Positions 1 to 32,578 of a DNA stretch of 64,000 nucleotides are shown piece after piece. Source of the stretch: Actinostola sp. cb2023 (Eukaryota > Cnidaria > Anthozoa > Actiniaria > Actinostolidae); contig JAUJYZ010001461.1 of assembly GCA_033675265.1 (NCBI GenBank), forward strand, positions 62,001-126,000, read 5' to 3'. The position numbers and the translations under genes are program-made. How positions within the stretch are numbered: position 1 is the first letter of the stretch; each line of letters begins with the position of its first letter. Under the pieces are notes generated by a model that was not told where the DNA came from, ran no database searches, and saw nothing but the letters and a program-made list of their open reading frames with translations.

Positions 1-57
1 TCTTTCGGTATATGCTAATTCATTTCTCTTTATACACTACATCTTAGCTATGCTGTA

Positions 58-20411
<20,354 letters not shown>

Positions 20412-20512
20412 CGAACAGTGGTGTCCCAAAATAGATCCGTGAGTAACGCCATGTAAATTTGCTAAATCTTTTCATGAAAAAGGACTAGCTTACCAAATAT
20501 ATATATTATATA

Positions 20513-20796
20513 TACAGTCATTTGCAAAAATTCTGGCCGCCACGATATATCAATATATCAATATATCGGGTGCATTATGGGTAATTAAATAATACTATTT
20601 TGAGTTTCCTAACTTATTAAATGAAGCAAAATACAAATGTAAGACTAAAATAAACATCATACTAATTATTTCTACCAACTTTGCTGGCGTTAACTTGCTT
20701 TAAAGGGAATTTTCTATTATTTAATTACCCATAATGCACCCGATATATTGATATACTGATATATCGTGGCGGCCAGAATTTTTGCAAATGACTGTA
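20513..20796. mobile_element. MITE with mariner-like ends (copy 1 of 48872-49157)
   Basis: Ends TACAGTCATTTGCAAAAATT are inverted over about 75 bp, including GGCCGCCACGATATATC and GGTGCATTATGGGTAATTAA. The core matches the 48.9-kb copy in reverse orientation. TA flanks fit a Tc1/mariner-type insertion. Confidence 0.9.
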
Positions 20797-20847
20797 TATA
20801 CTTATTATTATTATATTACTCTACAACATTTTGTTGTAAACTTTGTG

Positions 20848-20854
20848 GTACACA
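20848..20854 (+). terminator. Possible polyadenylation signal for the coiled-coil gene
   Basis: AATAAA in CACAATAAACTATG, about 440 nt after the stop codon and beyond an inserted MITE. The distance and the MITE make this tentative. Confidence 0.3.
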
Positions 20855-21007
20855 ATAAACTATGTATGTATGTATGTCCAAATGTCTCTTTTGTTTGTTC
20901 TTTTCACGATTAAATAATACTGCATTGATTAAAAACGATAATTGCAACACTACCAATATTGTCTGAGTGGGTGTTTCTATGGCAGCCTCGATAATATCGC
21001 TGGAACA

Positions 21008-21155
21008 GAGGTGAAAGTATCTTTGTTGACAGACCACTCGCTGAGTTATCGGGAGGATTCCTACGACCAAACAAAGAGAGCACCTCCAGACCTGTACAGT
21101 GCTTCGCGTGATCGTATGCTTTTAGGAGAGAGATTCTGGACACCAGGTGAAATGC
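21008..21155 (+). other. Coding-looking fragment downstream of the coiled-coil gene
   Basis: An open frame here encodes TEVKVSLLTDHSLSYRED followed by polar residues and GERFWTPGEM. It is preceded by ACAG at 21002-21010 and followed by GGTGAAATG. A GTGAGT donor lies at about 20440, in the 3' UTR of the coiled-coil gene. It could be a 3' UTR exon, an alternative exon or a relic. Family not recognised. Confidence 0.25.
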
Positions 21156-21236
21156 GTATTGTTACCAACAAAAATAAAAAAAATAAAAAACGTTCAGAAT
21201 TGCTGTTTTATTCGCCCTTTTTCCCCCGTCATCCAA

Positions 21237-21604
21237 TGAGGGTTTATCATGTAATTTCAAAACTCATGGGACAAATTAAAATATGATTATCATAGCTGGA
21301 AAGAGATCGTTGAAATTAGTAAAAATGTGAAGTTTGAAATTTTTTTCACAAATTGCGAAGATATGAATTTTCAAAAATCAAGAGTTGCCTCCAAGCGTAA
21401 ATTTTCAAAGGTTTTCATACTGAAAATTTACGCTTGGAGGCAACTCTTGCCTCCAACAAAGGTTCGATTTTTGAAAATTCATATCTTCGCAATTTGTGAA
21501 ACGATCTTTTTCAAACTTCACATTTTTACTAATTTCAACGAGCTCTTTCCAGCTATGATAATTTCTTGTCCTATGAGTTTTGAAATTACATGATAAACCC
21601 TCAT
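21237..21604. mobile_element. Near-perfect 370-bp palindrome
   Basis: Arms of about 175 bp (21237-21417 and 21421-21604) with almost no loop. Shared segments include GAAGATATGAATTTTCAAAA, ACGCTTGGAGGCAACTCTTG and GTTTATCATGTAATTTCAAA. Confidence 0.9.
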
Positions 21605-22860
21605 TCAGGGTTGTCAACGTTTTTTGAAATAGGTGTATGTAGAGTATAGTTTTTGACAATCGTTTTATTTATTTTTTATTTTTTATTTTCAAGATTCGCC
21701 CATAAGGCAGGTGTTGTACAATAGGACACGAAGTCCCCTTTACAATACATTACACCACGTCCCACCCAATAAGAAGGTTACCCAGTATACCCGACCCCTG
21801 ATGAATTCCCAATATGAAAAAATATATGAAAAATTAATTTTTGCTTGTCATATATCGCTACGCGGAGCCTTGAACATGAAACCCCTTTATTGTCTGGCCT
21901 AAAATGTTTCAAACAGTGTCACCGTCTCTTCTTAGTTCTCATTGTAATTCATTACAATCGATGAAAAAGTGACACTTTGTCAACGATGGATAGGTGACGC
22001 TAATACTTGCTGTTTGATGGCCTTTTTAAATGTAAAACGGTTATCACGTGATTGATTGTAGCGATTCTGATCATCCGTTACGAATTTGTGAGATTCTAAT
22101 TCTAAAATCACAAGATGATTTCTCGTTCCGATAAAATCTAAGCTCTCCTTGAAAAGTTCGTTGACCCAGACATCTCGGGTTTGTGTAAGATTAAGCCACG
22201 TTCCTCCTCAAGTCTGGTCCTCGCGCCGTGAAGGTTGAATGGCGCTATTAAGAAATAACACTTGCTGAGATATACCTGTCGCATTATTGGAATAAAAAGT
22301 ATTTGTTTGTGAAGCATTGAACGGCTAAGTGGTATAATAGCCACACGTGCTGAAGCGTTAAACAAACACATATAGTATAGCAGCCCTTGTTTGCGTAGTG
22401 ATCTCGGATATATCTAGACAGCTATCAGTTATACCCAATTCTCGACGTCGTAAAGTCCGCAGCTAATTTCAATAGAATAATTCTCTTCTGTGAAGCTCGT
22501 CTTTATCCGTGTGAAAAAAAACACTGACAGGGCGGACCTGCCATGAAGTCAAACTAGTCGTTGGCATGGAAATGTTGAAAATGAATGAAGATCTTGTACT
22601 AATCGTCGTTTCTGTGCATAATTAGTCAGCTCCACACACTGTTCACAGATAGTTCTTTGATGGTGTTAATTAGATCCGAGAAGTACTTATAAATTATTAC
22701 TGGTGGATATTTCGGCTTTTCACTCTTTGTGAGTGAAGAAGAAGTGTATGTTATGATCTTTTTGATACCCACTCGGAAACACTCGTTGCAATGCTATTTA
22801 CATTATCAAAACATTGAAACATTTTATCGCAAAAAAATTATCACCAAATTAATATACACA
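21605..22860. other. Intergenic stretch, nothing recognised
   Basis: Between the coiled-coil gene and the zinc-finger gene. No exon, RNA gene or repeat structure was recognised. Confidence 0.4.
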
Positions 22861-22861
22861 C

Positions 22862-23195
22862 AGATACCTCTGTGTTGCTACAGTATCCAAACAATATTCT
22901 GTGCGTTAACTTTTGACTATGAGCTCCTCACCAAGAAAAAAGAAATATACAGATACCTCTGTTGTTACAGTATTCAAACAATATTCTGCATGTGTGTTAG
23001 TTTTTGAATATGAGCTCCTCGCCAAGAAAAAAGAAATGCACAGATACCTCTGTGTTGCTACTACAGTATTCAAACAATATTCTGTGCGTTACTGTTTTGG
23101 AAGAGCTCTTCAAAAAATGAAGTGCACAGATACCTCTGTGTTGCTACAGTTTTCAAAAGATCTTCCGATGCATTCATTTTTTGGAAGTATATATA
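22862..23195. repeat. Small array of the 88-bp CACAGATACCTCTGTG satellite
   Basis: Four diverged units of the satellite that fills 37.9-41.8 kb, with CACAGATACCTCTGTG, ATTCAAACAATATTCTG and GAGCTCCTCACCAAGAAAAA. The last unit ends in TTTTGGAAGAGCTCTTC, a junction also seen at 37920 and 39745. Confidence 0.88.
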
Positions 23196-24514
23196 AATAT
23201 GATCAAAGGAGAACTTTAGAAAATAATTCAACCATAAAGCAACAACACAACATCATTCGTTTTGGCAAAGTTTGAATCGTTTTATCACGAATGGATTTTC
23301 TTTCAGAATTTTATTTAAAAAAATCCATTCAAAATAATCGACACATAAAATTAGCCGTCCGCAGTGCGCCCATTTGCCTGTATTTTTCTCACTCGTGTTT
23401 TCACTGATCCAATACCACAGTCGACGAAGTTTCCTCTGTAAGAGAGGTTGAACTCAGTCCTGTCTTTAAGATTTTGTCATTTAGCTCCAAAGGAGACGAA
23501 AAGTCGGGGGGAAATGAAATCGCGATTTCTGATATTACTCCTTCGATTGAAAGCCATGTAACAAGACTCGATTTCTGGAGCAAATGAAGAAAACAAAATG
23601 AAACTTTAGCAGCATGAATTTCTCAGTGAAACTAGTGAAATTATTTCTCTCGGACTTGTATGTTTGGGAACTTTGTCATCGTTCGGTTGTCCATGGTTTG
23701 TGGTGTATCAATATTGGCATCGCCTTAATAGCGATATTGCATGAGATCAAATGCTTATTCAACAACACGTGTAACTAATTTGTTCAAAATCCTCGTCAAA
23801 TTCAACCATATCAGCTTCTAATAAGACAAAACGGTTTCTTTTTACAAAACGATTTATTCGCTTTAAAAAAAAACACAAAAAGCCTTGAAATAACGGCTAG
23901 ATCTTTGATAATAAAATCTATACCAACAACTTTATGTTTGAAGGCATGTTTTTTAGTCTATAGTTGGCCTTTTTGTTAAGGTTTCACCATTTTAACACGC
24001 GCGTTCAGTGGTAATTTTTATGTTGATTTGGTTGTGAGCACTTTTATCCAGCCACTCTCATCGACGTCATATCAAATGTCCTTTAGAAAGAAATAAGCCA
24101 ACAATTTCAAGCTTCGCGTCCTAAATAAGCGGACCGATTGTTCGTCTATAAGCCTGTTTGGGGCTTAATTTGATATGAATTATTTTCTCCCCTTTTCCTG
24201 CTAATTCAATTACCATCTCAATCTGCCCAACTCTGATTTCAAAAAATTCCCCGGAAAATCCACTTATAATAGATATTTAGTGGCTCCTCTAGGCCGAGCT
24301 TGGCATTATGGCGCTTTGTCCGATGTATCTATTTCAACGGATATTATTCTAAGATAGTCTTTCACACTTAGGTAATTGGGCATCATTAGTTCTCGACCGC
24401 CACACAAAGATCAAAACGGCAGCCCTTCCTCGCTCTTTTATTGCACTTTATTTGTTGTAAATGTCAGTTAATGTTTGAGGGTTTTAACAGGAATTCTACC
24501 GACTCAATAATAAT
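23196..24514. other. Intergenic stretch, nothing recognised
   Basis: AT-rich, no supported gene. The minus-strand open frame at 23401-23583 has no splice partner I could find. Confidence 0.4.
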
Positions 24515-24768
24515 AATAAGAAGAATGATAAGAATGCATGCAAAAAGAAGAAGAAGGAGAAGAAAAAGAAAAAGTAGAAGACTGAAGAAAAAGAAGACTA
24601 GAAGAGGAAGAAGGAGAAGAAGAAGACGAAGAAGAAGAAGGAGAAGAAAAAGAAGAAGAAGGAGAAGGAGAAGGAGAAGAAGAAGAAGAAGGAGAAGAAG
24701 AAGAAGAAGGAGAAGAAGAAGAAGAAGAAGAAGACGAAGACGAAGACGAAGACGAAGACGAAGAAGAA
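24515..24768. repeat. GAA/GAG purine microsatellite
   Basis: AAG, GAG and GAC triplets downstream of the predicted polyadenylation site of the zinc-finger gene. Poly-Arg/Lys and poly-Leu open frames are artefacts. Confidence 0.92.
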
Positions 24769-24832
24769 TTACATTAATCTCATAGCTATCAGAAAATACA
24801 CTAACGCAAACACAAACACATCTTCCCACCAT

Positions 24833-24838
24833 TTTATT
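24833..24838 (-). terminator. Possible polyadenylation signal of the GFI1-like gene
   Basis: TTTATT on the plus strand gives AATAAA on the minus strand, about 360 nt after the stop codon. Confidence 0.35.
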
Positions 24839-25197
24839 ACAATTTGCATCGTGTACACATTCATGTATGAGGAGTTTCATAGAAACGCTAAAACTTACTC
24901 TAGTTTTCAATCTTTGTACAATAATCTTAATGCTATGTAAACAAACAGCCACAAAAAGGCTTTTGTGTCATCATATATATTTCTCGAAAAAGTTTGTTCA
25001 TGTATGACTTGTACATATAAATGGCTGTACAAGACAATGTTATTCCTCTTGTTCTTTTGTGTATATTTGTGCGTGAGGATACTTCTAAATTTATAGTTTC
25101 GCGAACGCTTTCTACATTTTGTATTTTCTAACCTTTCGTTTTAGCTAGAATCATTAGTGGTTGTTTTAAGATCATTCTTGTAATCTCTGTCGAGTCA

Positions 25198-28100
25198 TTA
25201 GTTTCCATTCACAACTGCACTTTCAACGCTCGCTCGAAACTCGTGTCTCAGAGTGTGTCGTCTGACATCAACCTTGCGGTAGAATCTTCGACCACAAATT
25301 TTGCACGGGAATGGTTTGATACCGGTGTGTCGTCGCATGTGAGTCAGCATGTTGGACGACTGGCTGAAGACTTTGCCACACTGTTTACACTGAAAAGGCT
25401 TAGCTCCTGTGTGCATCAGGGTGTGCTTCTTCATGTCTGACTTTCTGAGGAACTTTTTTCCACAATAACTACAAGGAAAGGGCTTGTGGTCGGAGTGGAT
25501 GAGCTTGTGGGTGCTTAAACTAGACGGTCGTCGGAACTCTTTTCCACACTCTTGACACCTAAATACCTTGGATTTGCTCTCTGGTTCGGTAGCAACTTCG
25601 TCTCTCATCTGGTCAGGTTGTTGAGTCGAGGGAGGGAGTATTAGTTTGGCGGCGTTGAAATGAGCAGCGTGTGGTTCCAGTCTATAGTTCGTCGTTGGTA
25701 GTTCTCTTTCGCTCTTCTCCCCCATCTTTACCTCTTGATTTGCGGACTCAATTCTCGTGTGATCATGACCAAATCTCGTCTGGAAACCACAAGGATACAC
25801 TAGTGCTTCGAGACGTGGAAAAGGTTTCGGGAAGTATGGTGGTGGGAATGGAAAGAGGGGCCTTGGAAGGTAACATCCTGATCTGACACGGAGGTACTCT
25901 TCCATTGTCATTCCTCTGGGCGGTGGAAGACAGACGTATGGAGACATAGTGGTTATGTGTTCCTTTGAGGTGTCATAGCGTCGGACTGGACTTTGAGGGT
26001 CAGCAAAGGCAAGCTTAAAGCTGGAGTCTTTGGAGATTGGAACATACGGTACGAAGCCTCTTTTCTCGGGTCTTTCAACTACAGTTTCATCTACAAGAAC
26101 AAAATCAACTTTAATGTATAGGACTTTTTTTCTTTTACAAAAGCAGTTATTAGCATTCTCTAGGTCTGAGAGTGTCACTTTCTAACCTTGATAGAACATT
26201 GATTATTTAATAATACGTATGATAGAAGGATCAGCATGGTTGAATAGGATGCGTCGGTGCACCTCACGAAACCGTGGCGACGGGGATTTTCCACTAGGAA
26301 TTACGTGCCGAGATGAGTTCCCGATACGATCTCGGCGATGATAAATCTTTCTCAAAGTACGATTTCTGTGCGCTATCAAGATTATTAAGCAATAAATTTT
26401 CTTCAGTACAACTTTAGTCCTATATATAGTTAGAAAAGCAACGAAAACAACCTTACAAATATATTCCCCGGAGCACATTCCAGACTTCAAATTTTGCTAC
26501 CACGATACAGAACCACATAGCTGGCAAACTATACAAACAAGATAATACAAGAAGCGTAGTTTTATATGCTTTTCGAAATATTATCTATCTGTATTCTTCC
26601 CCTGATTTTAACACTCTTTTATTTTACAACATTCGTGTGAGTTCGCCCGTGTAATCTACCCCGGTGAAAGCGCGAGCTAAATTTTGCGATTCTTTTAATT
26701 ATATGATTACTGGGTCTTCTATTCTAACCAAATTCAATGCTGGTATAATCCTTAAACTCTTGACTCGGGTTTGTACTAATGTTGGTTTTTGCCCTTGATT
26801 TTAGTAGGAATTGTACGAAGATTAAAAGTACAAACATTTGCGTTCAAATTGTAATGCAGAAAGAAGTCTTGCCTTGTCTATCTGTTCGAAGTCACTCGGC
26901 CGATTAGGATACCGTTCAGAAAAATCACATGCCTCAAAATCGCACAATCAACGAACGAAGTATAGACTTAAAAAAATCATCGTAATTCAAGCTTTGTAAA
27001 GAATGAAATTCCTTATTTGATGAAAATTGCTTTGTGGTATATTACCTGGCTTATATTAAAGTATTTGATCATTTGGAGATTGTTTGTAGTTCTAGCTTTA
27101 TTTCTGAATGTTTGCTCCGTGTTGCGGAGTTGGTTCAGTAGAGAAGACGCGCCACGTCCCCTGTGTATATACGATAAATTAAGCACGGCTCGTCTTAACA
27201 GCTCATTTCATCGCTGTAATTACCCCAGTGTTTTCCTATGCTTTGTTTGACTATCTTTACAAGTCATTGATACAAAGTACTTTTCCAAAGACATAACGCA
27301 AGCTAATTTTAAAGCCATACTGCTACTCATCACTTATAGAACTTACAATCTCTTTGTTGTTGAAGATTGGAATTTCGATAGATTACGGCCTTAATCTCGC
27401 TAAAAAGCTTTCCTCGAATTTACCAAAGACTCTTCCACCTTCAATATCATGCACTACATGGTTTTTTGATTAGCTAAACAAGGTTTTAAACATCCGTTTT
27501 TCTCCGATCTTTTTCGGAGTTCTAATCCGTTTTTCAGTGGTTCTACCAAATCTGACTTCCACCTGTTTCGCGGCCCTTGAAAGCTCGTGCCTTGCTGTTA
27601 CTTCTCTCGTAAAGCAACAGCCATGAAACAAGTGGTCCAACAGATATATTAAACAGGACAAATGTAGCGTTTTATCTTTTCATCGAGACAATGCGCTTGA
27701 ATGATGAATTCTTGAGAGAGTCATCGGTTAAACAATGTGCTGTGCTGCACATTATCGGCTTTCTTGATTTTCACAGTTTTAAAACACTTTCGCGAAGATT
27801 TTACCTCGACTTGACTCGACCAAGTCTTTTGAAGGTATTTAGTTCGTTTTGATCATATCAATTCTGCTCTCTGATGATTAAACAACGGTTCTTGGAACCG
27901 AATTAAATGCCTTTTTCGTTGATGGCAAATTGAGTAAATTTGACGAGCATTTCACAATTGGAACTAAACTTTTCGATTACTATGTTTTGAAACTCACATT
28001 TGTAGTTAATACCGAAGTAAAGTAATTAGGCCCCGACTCAAAAGAACATTAAATATTATATTAATAGGTTCAATGTCAAAGAAATATTACATTTGCACTA

Positions 28101-28255
28101 TTTGTACATATTTGACTATCTGTCGCAGTTCTTATGGCCAAAGAAAATTGTGCACTCAAAGAGTTTTAGTTCTTACCTTGATTTTCGGTTTTGATTCTGT
28201 CTCCACTTTCTACGAGGCCAGTCGGCTTAGAGCGTACGAGAAAGGATCGTGGCAT
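25198..28255 (-). CDS. GFI1/Senseless-type SNAG zinc-finger transcriptional repressor (323 aa)
   Basis: Exon 1 is 28255-28177 and exon 2 is 26090-25198, joined by a GTAAGA donor and a TTCTTGTAG acceptor; one base from exon 1 and two from exon 2 make the Asp codon. The N-terminus reads [10 protein letters not shown], the SNAG motif that recruits LSD1/CoREST-type corepressors in GFI1 and Snail proteins. The C-terminal third has four C2H2 fingers of normal spacing (starting [32 protein letters not shown]), joined by H-x-KPF linkers. The pattern of [18 protein letters not shown] and RKVDVRRH matches the last fingers of GFI1 and Senseless. Vertebrate GFI1 has six fingers, Senseless four. The middle region is Pro-rich. 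In known relatives the role is nuclear repression in neural or stinging-cell lineages or blood; function here is inferred. Confidence 0.92.
26091..28176 (-). other. Single intron of the GFI1-like gene
   Basis: A 2.1-kb AT-rich intron. No tandem repeat or inverted-repeat element was recognised, in contrast with the repeat-filled introns of the neighbouring genes. Confidence 0.7.
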
Positions 28256-28323
28256 TTTGTCATCAAAGGTAGTGTGAACAAGTATCAGTTCAAGAGTATG
28301 AGTGATCAACAAGGCACGGCGCC

Positions 28324-28332
28324 CTTTAAATA
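28324..28332 (-). promoter_or_regulatory. TATA-like box of the GFI1-like gene
   Basis: TATTTAAAG on the minus strand, 69 nt upstream of the ATG. A start site about 30 nt downstream would leave a short leader. An E-box (CATATG, 28416-28421) and a TAATTA motif lie further upstream. Confidence 0.4.
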
Positions 28333-28429
28333 CCTTACTAGATATGTAAATTATAACTTAATTAGCCTTCTATTGAGAGCACTAGCTGTCACGCTCACTA
28401 AGCTAGATCAATACACATATGCTACGGTT

Positions 28430-30289
28430 TCAATTTACACAATCGGTACGGGATTGAAACTTGCTACTCTTTTTGGGAGGCGGACTGGTAGCTTTAGTAT
28501 CAACAAGTCTTATTTTAAAACAATGAGTCATTAAAGAACCAAGTTATTTCTCAGCGAGGAGTCTCCGTCGGTCTTTGTCATATACGCTCCAGTCAGTGGT
28601 AGATGGCCTTTGTTCTTGTAGTTTGTTTGATACTGTTGAAAGCTGGAGCGTGTTACTGTATTATGCCAATCCTCCAGCCAAATTATAGTGTACCATACTT
28701 GAGCAAAAAAAACTCAAAATAGACGTACGTGACTTTTGAAGTAATTAGCTGCAGAATTTTTTTAATAAAAAAAGCGCTAAAGGAAAACTAGCAAACTCGA
28801 ACAATTGTTCACCGTTTCTAGGGAATGGTGTTAACTTTATTGTTAGCCTTTTTTCTTTGATCATGTGTTATCTAGATATGCATGCGGCTCGTTACAAACA
28901 GTTTGTATAATTTTGAAATAATTGAAAGTTCAAATATTGCACCAAATAACAGGGACTTTTGTCGCCTGTGAATTGAACGGCACCCTCGGCGACCAATGTA
29001 GCACTTGGAGCTACAAGATCCAGCGCGCGCGCGAGAAGTACAGTTTTAATGCCACCAATTAATCGCGCAGTACTGCGGCGCTCTCCACGACTGACGTGCG
29101 CTTCCACGAAGCCAGATGTTAAACATGCATATATCCACACCATATAATAGTACTTGATACAAGTAATAGATTATTCTTTAAAGCCGTTGTAAAATAACAA
29201 CAACACAGACTCGCACTGAAATTGTCGCTGTTATGAAATGACAACAGTTCCTGACAGTAGCCATCCAATGCAACTAGTCTAAGACCTTTATTTCAGCTTC
29301 GGAAAAAAATTGGCAGTCAAAACTTTTCAAGGTGTCATGACAACGGGTGAGGAGATATACCTGCAGTCTGGGCGTATGATCTTTTGGTCAGCAACGCTTG
29401 TTACTTTAAAGGGTGGAATTAGAATACAAACACCAGAAAATGATCAATGTATACGAGTTGTTATAACCAATAGAATTGCAATTAAACCACGCAGCTGGCG
29501 ACGAGAGTCACATGCATTGTTTGCAATACGTGATCATATGGACATATGTATGTAAGCAAGAAAGGCCTAGTTTTTGTGTGCTACTGGTTATAACTTATAA
29601 GAAAAAAATATCCTGGTTTGACTACACCTGAAAAACAAAGATAATTGTTAGCCTTTTTGCAGTGCATTATTGACCGTCCTGTAACATAAATGACCAAATG
29701 TAATAGAAATAGAGCAAATAAAGACATTCTTCTTAACGTAAGTAAAACACGTTTGAAGTGTTGTATATTCTGTGAACCCACCCATACTCGAAAGCTTCTG
29801 CTACTTTGGTCACTGGGCACATTCAATGAGTTTGATGTACTCTTTTTCTTTGTATATTTTATTTCTATCTATTGCATTCCTTCTTACAAACACTATAATT
29901 TATACTGTAAAAAATAGTGCAAAAATAAACAGAACAGAACTGAACTATGAAACAAAAAGAATTGTTAGCCTTTTTCTGCACTGTTCATAACTATTGCAGT
30001 TCAAGTTTGTAAAATCAATGACCAAATGACCAAACCTAATATATACTTTAGCAAAAATCTCCGGCTAAAGCTCGAAGTATTTCCGATTACTTCTCGGAAA
30101 TCCAGGGGATACTCAAAGTGGTGTAGGAGCTTGTAAAGGGTTCCATAGTTATGACAATACGAATCCCGAGGTTTTTATACATTGTATACATTGTCTACGA
30201 GTATCGCAGCCCAAGCTGAGATGAGTTAAAAGTAGCACAAAGCCATGATGAATTAAATAGAATTCTAAAGCCTCTCTCTGAAAAAAACA
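28430..30289. other. Intergenic stretch with one duplicated phrase
   Basis: No supported gene. TTGTTAGCCTTTTTGCAGTG with a nearby GACCAAATG (about 29645-29700) is echoed at about 29963-30035, indicating an old local duplication. Confidence 0.4.
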
Positions 30290-30607
30290 CGAAAAAGAAT
30301 TTCAAGTATATATATAACATGGGAGCCGAGAGGAATTCTCAAAGAAAAAAGGACGTACTAAGAAACCTCATTACGACTATTTATCTTCCTCAAATTTGAT
30401 TGTCAAATGAATCTAATGTGTAAGTTTGCTTTCCCTTAGCGCTAGTGAAAAAGAATTTCAAGTATATAGTAACATGGGACAGGAATTGTCAAAGAAAAAA
30501 GGACGTACTAAGAAACCTCATTACGACTATTTATCTTCCTCACATTTGATTGTCAAATGATTAATCTCTTGAATCTAATGTGTAAGTTTGCATTCCCTTA
30601 GCGCTAG
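30290..30607. repeat. Direct tandem duplication, unit about 158 bp
   Basis: Two copies beginning GAAAAAGAATTTCAAGTATA and ending CCCTTAGCGCTAGTGA. They share AAAAGGACGTACTAAGAAAC and differ by small indels. Confidence 0.88.
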
Positions 30608-31927
30608 TGATGTCAATAGTTGACTTTGTTAATGAGTACTTTTTAATCCGAAAATAATACATAATGGTGTCTGAAACAACACGGGCGTGTTGTGTCTCAG
30701 AGAACTCCTGTACATGGGTCGCTAGATATAAAACTTCAATACCCAATGTAGTATACAGCCACCTGACTAGACAAATCATACAGTGCTGTTTCATTGAAAA
30801 ATTCTATCAAAAAAGGAATTCCTAAAAACTGAAGAAAATATCCACGAGCATTTTATTTTGGTTCAATTCCTGAGATACACTAATTAATAAGATGATGATA
30901 CAGTTGAGGAACGAATTTGATTCCAGTTTTACTCAAATTGATGGCAGAAATTGATGTCTTCAGTTGACCCTTTTTTCGTTGGTTAACAGTGTGTGGAGCA
31001 CTTTGTCAGTAGTGAATGTAGTTCGCCGTAGCACGTGGGCCCTTGGTCATCACTGACTTACGGGTGGCCGGTCTACCAGACACTCACTAAACAAGCAACG
31101 AACAGTCAGTCTTTGTTGTTTAGAGCAGTAGGATAGGCTTGAAGAGGTCATCACAGATCGCCCTTTTCTCTATTGAAGGCTTTTAAATAGATACTTAAGA
31201 AGCTACCGGACTGGGTATCGATGATGGCTTTTGTATAACTGAACCTTATTTAAACTGCGATAGGAAGGCATTCAGTAATTCGTCTGGCGGGTGGTATATG
31301 GTGACTTCAGAATGATAAGTTATTCCATACGTCCTGGCTTTTAAGATATAAATTCATATATGAGTTAAGCAGAACAATGAGCCATAGAAGACACGCCGTA
31401 AAGACTGAAATGACAGAAAAGAATGAAAAAGACGAGCAAATTAGGTTGGGCAGCAACGCGTCATTCAATAAAACTGTAGCTTCAGGCTTGTTACCATTCA
31501 TAAGTTAACCTTTTAGGACGCGTTAAATTCTGATTGAACGAATTTTAGGTCAGTAAATAGACGAAAGCAGAAGAAAATATTTTAATTTGCTCAACTTTTC
31601 TTCTTAAAAAAATGTTTTTTCTTTTCTTGTTTCTTCCTATTTTAGTGTACAGAATATACCTATATTGTACTTGTGATGCGCTTTGCTTTGTTTTTCTTTC
31701 CCCCTCGCATAAAATAAATTGAAATTTTTTGATTGAATTTTTCGTACTCAGTTGTGTCCGTTTGCTATACGAATAAGTGCTTTGTCATTGTAGTATTATC
31801 TATCGTTTCGCAATGTTTTAATCAAATTCACTAGTAGACTTGAGGGAAAATTAAAGTGCTATAAAGTTACCCATAAAGTTCTTCTTAGCGTTAGTCCTAG
31901 AAAGAAATAAGAAAGAGAAAATATATC
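30608..31927. other. Intergenic stretch, nothing recognised
   Basis: AT-rich; short open frames only; no repeat structure seen. Confidence 0.4.
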
Positions 31928-32006
31928 TGACCCTGATGGGATTCGAACCCAACGATCCTTGGAACTGATCACCGAAGCTCTACAGTACTAGCTGAGCTAC
32001 AAGGTG
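31928..32006 (-). tRNA. tRNA-like sequence, degenerate (pseudogene or SINE head)
   Basis: On the minus strand the sequence shows TAGCTCAG...GAGC (D arm) and GGTTCGAATCCCA (T arm), with an acceptor stem pairing at six of seven positions including one wobble. The anticodon stem has a mismatch, and the position usually occupied by U33 is G, so no anticodon can be assigned. It is more likely a tRNA pseudogene or the head of a tRNA-derived SINE than a working gene. Confidence 0.6.
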
Positions 32007-32190
32007 AAACTTCGTGGCAACTAACAATGACAGTACTTAGAAACAGATACAAATCGAAGGAAAGTTAAAGTGATATACAAATAGGTAGGTAGGTAATCTT
32101 TATTTTGTACATCGAAGTACATGAACAAAAATGATCTTCTTCAACGACGTGTTACAAATAAAATACTAATTACAATAAAATGATTTGATG

Positions 32191-32485
32191 TACACCTAAT
32201 TGCAGAAAGGTTGTCCACCTCGGAAAAGCACATTTACACATTTGCACATTTACACATTTGCACTTTTACAAGCGCTGAAATACAACTATCCACCTGAAAT
32301 CTTCTGTATAAGGCCGCGGCATTCCTATGGCAGTATACTTCTACTGAATCTATTGACTCTGGGTTCCACTTGCGCAAAACAAATATACACGTGATGTTGC
32401 GAATGTGCAAATGTGCAAATGTGTAAATGTGCAAATGTGTAAATGTGCTTTTCCGAGGTGGACAACCTTTCTGCAATTAGGTGTA
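32191..32485. mobile_element. MITE with TACACCTAATTGCAGAAAGG ends
   Basis: About 60-bp inverted arms contain TTGTCCACCTCGGAAAAGCA and a short ACATTTACACATTTGC tandem repeat in each arm. TACA...TGTA ends place it with the mariner-like group. Confidence 0.88.
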
Positions 32486-32578
32486 AATAGAAGCTATAAT
32501 TTAGGATTCTAGATTTAAATATTTGGATAAGAATAAGTGGATAATATTAAAATCAAATTAAATAAACTACACTATTAG

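Noticed and set aside
24441..24952. Arg-rich and Leu-rich open frames
   Set aside because: Purine microsatellite; low-complexity translation only.
28073..28534. 153-residue plus-strand open frame
   Set aside because: It overlaps the first exon and promoter of the GFI1-like gene on the other strand, which has strong independent support.
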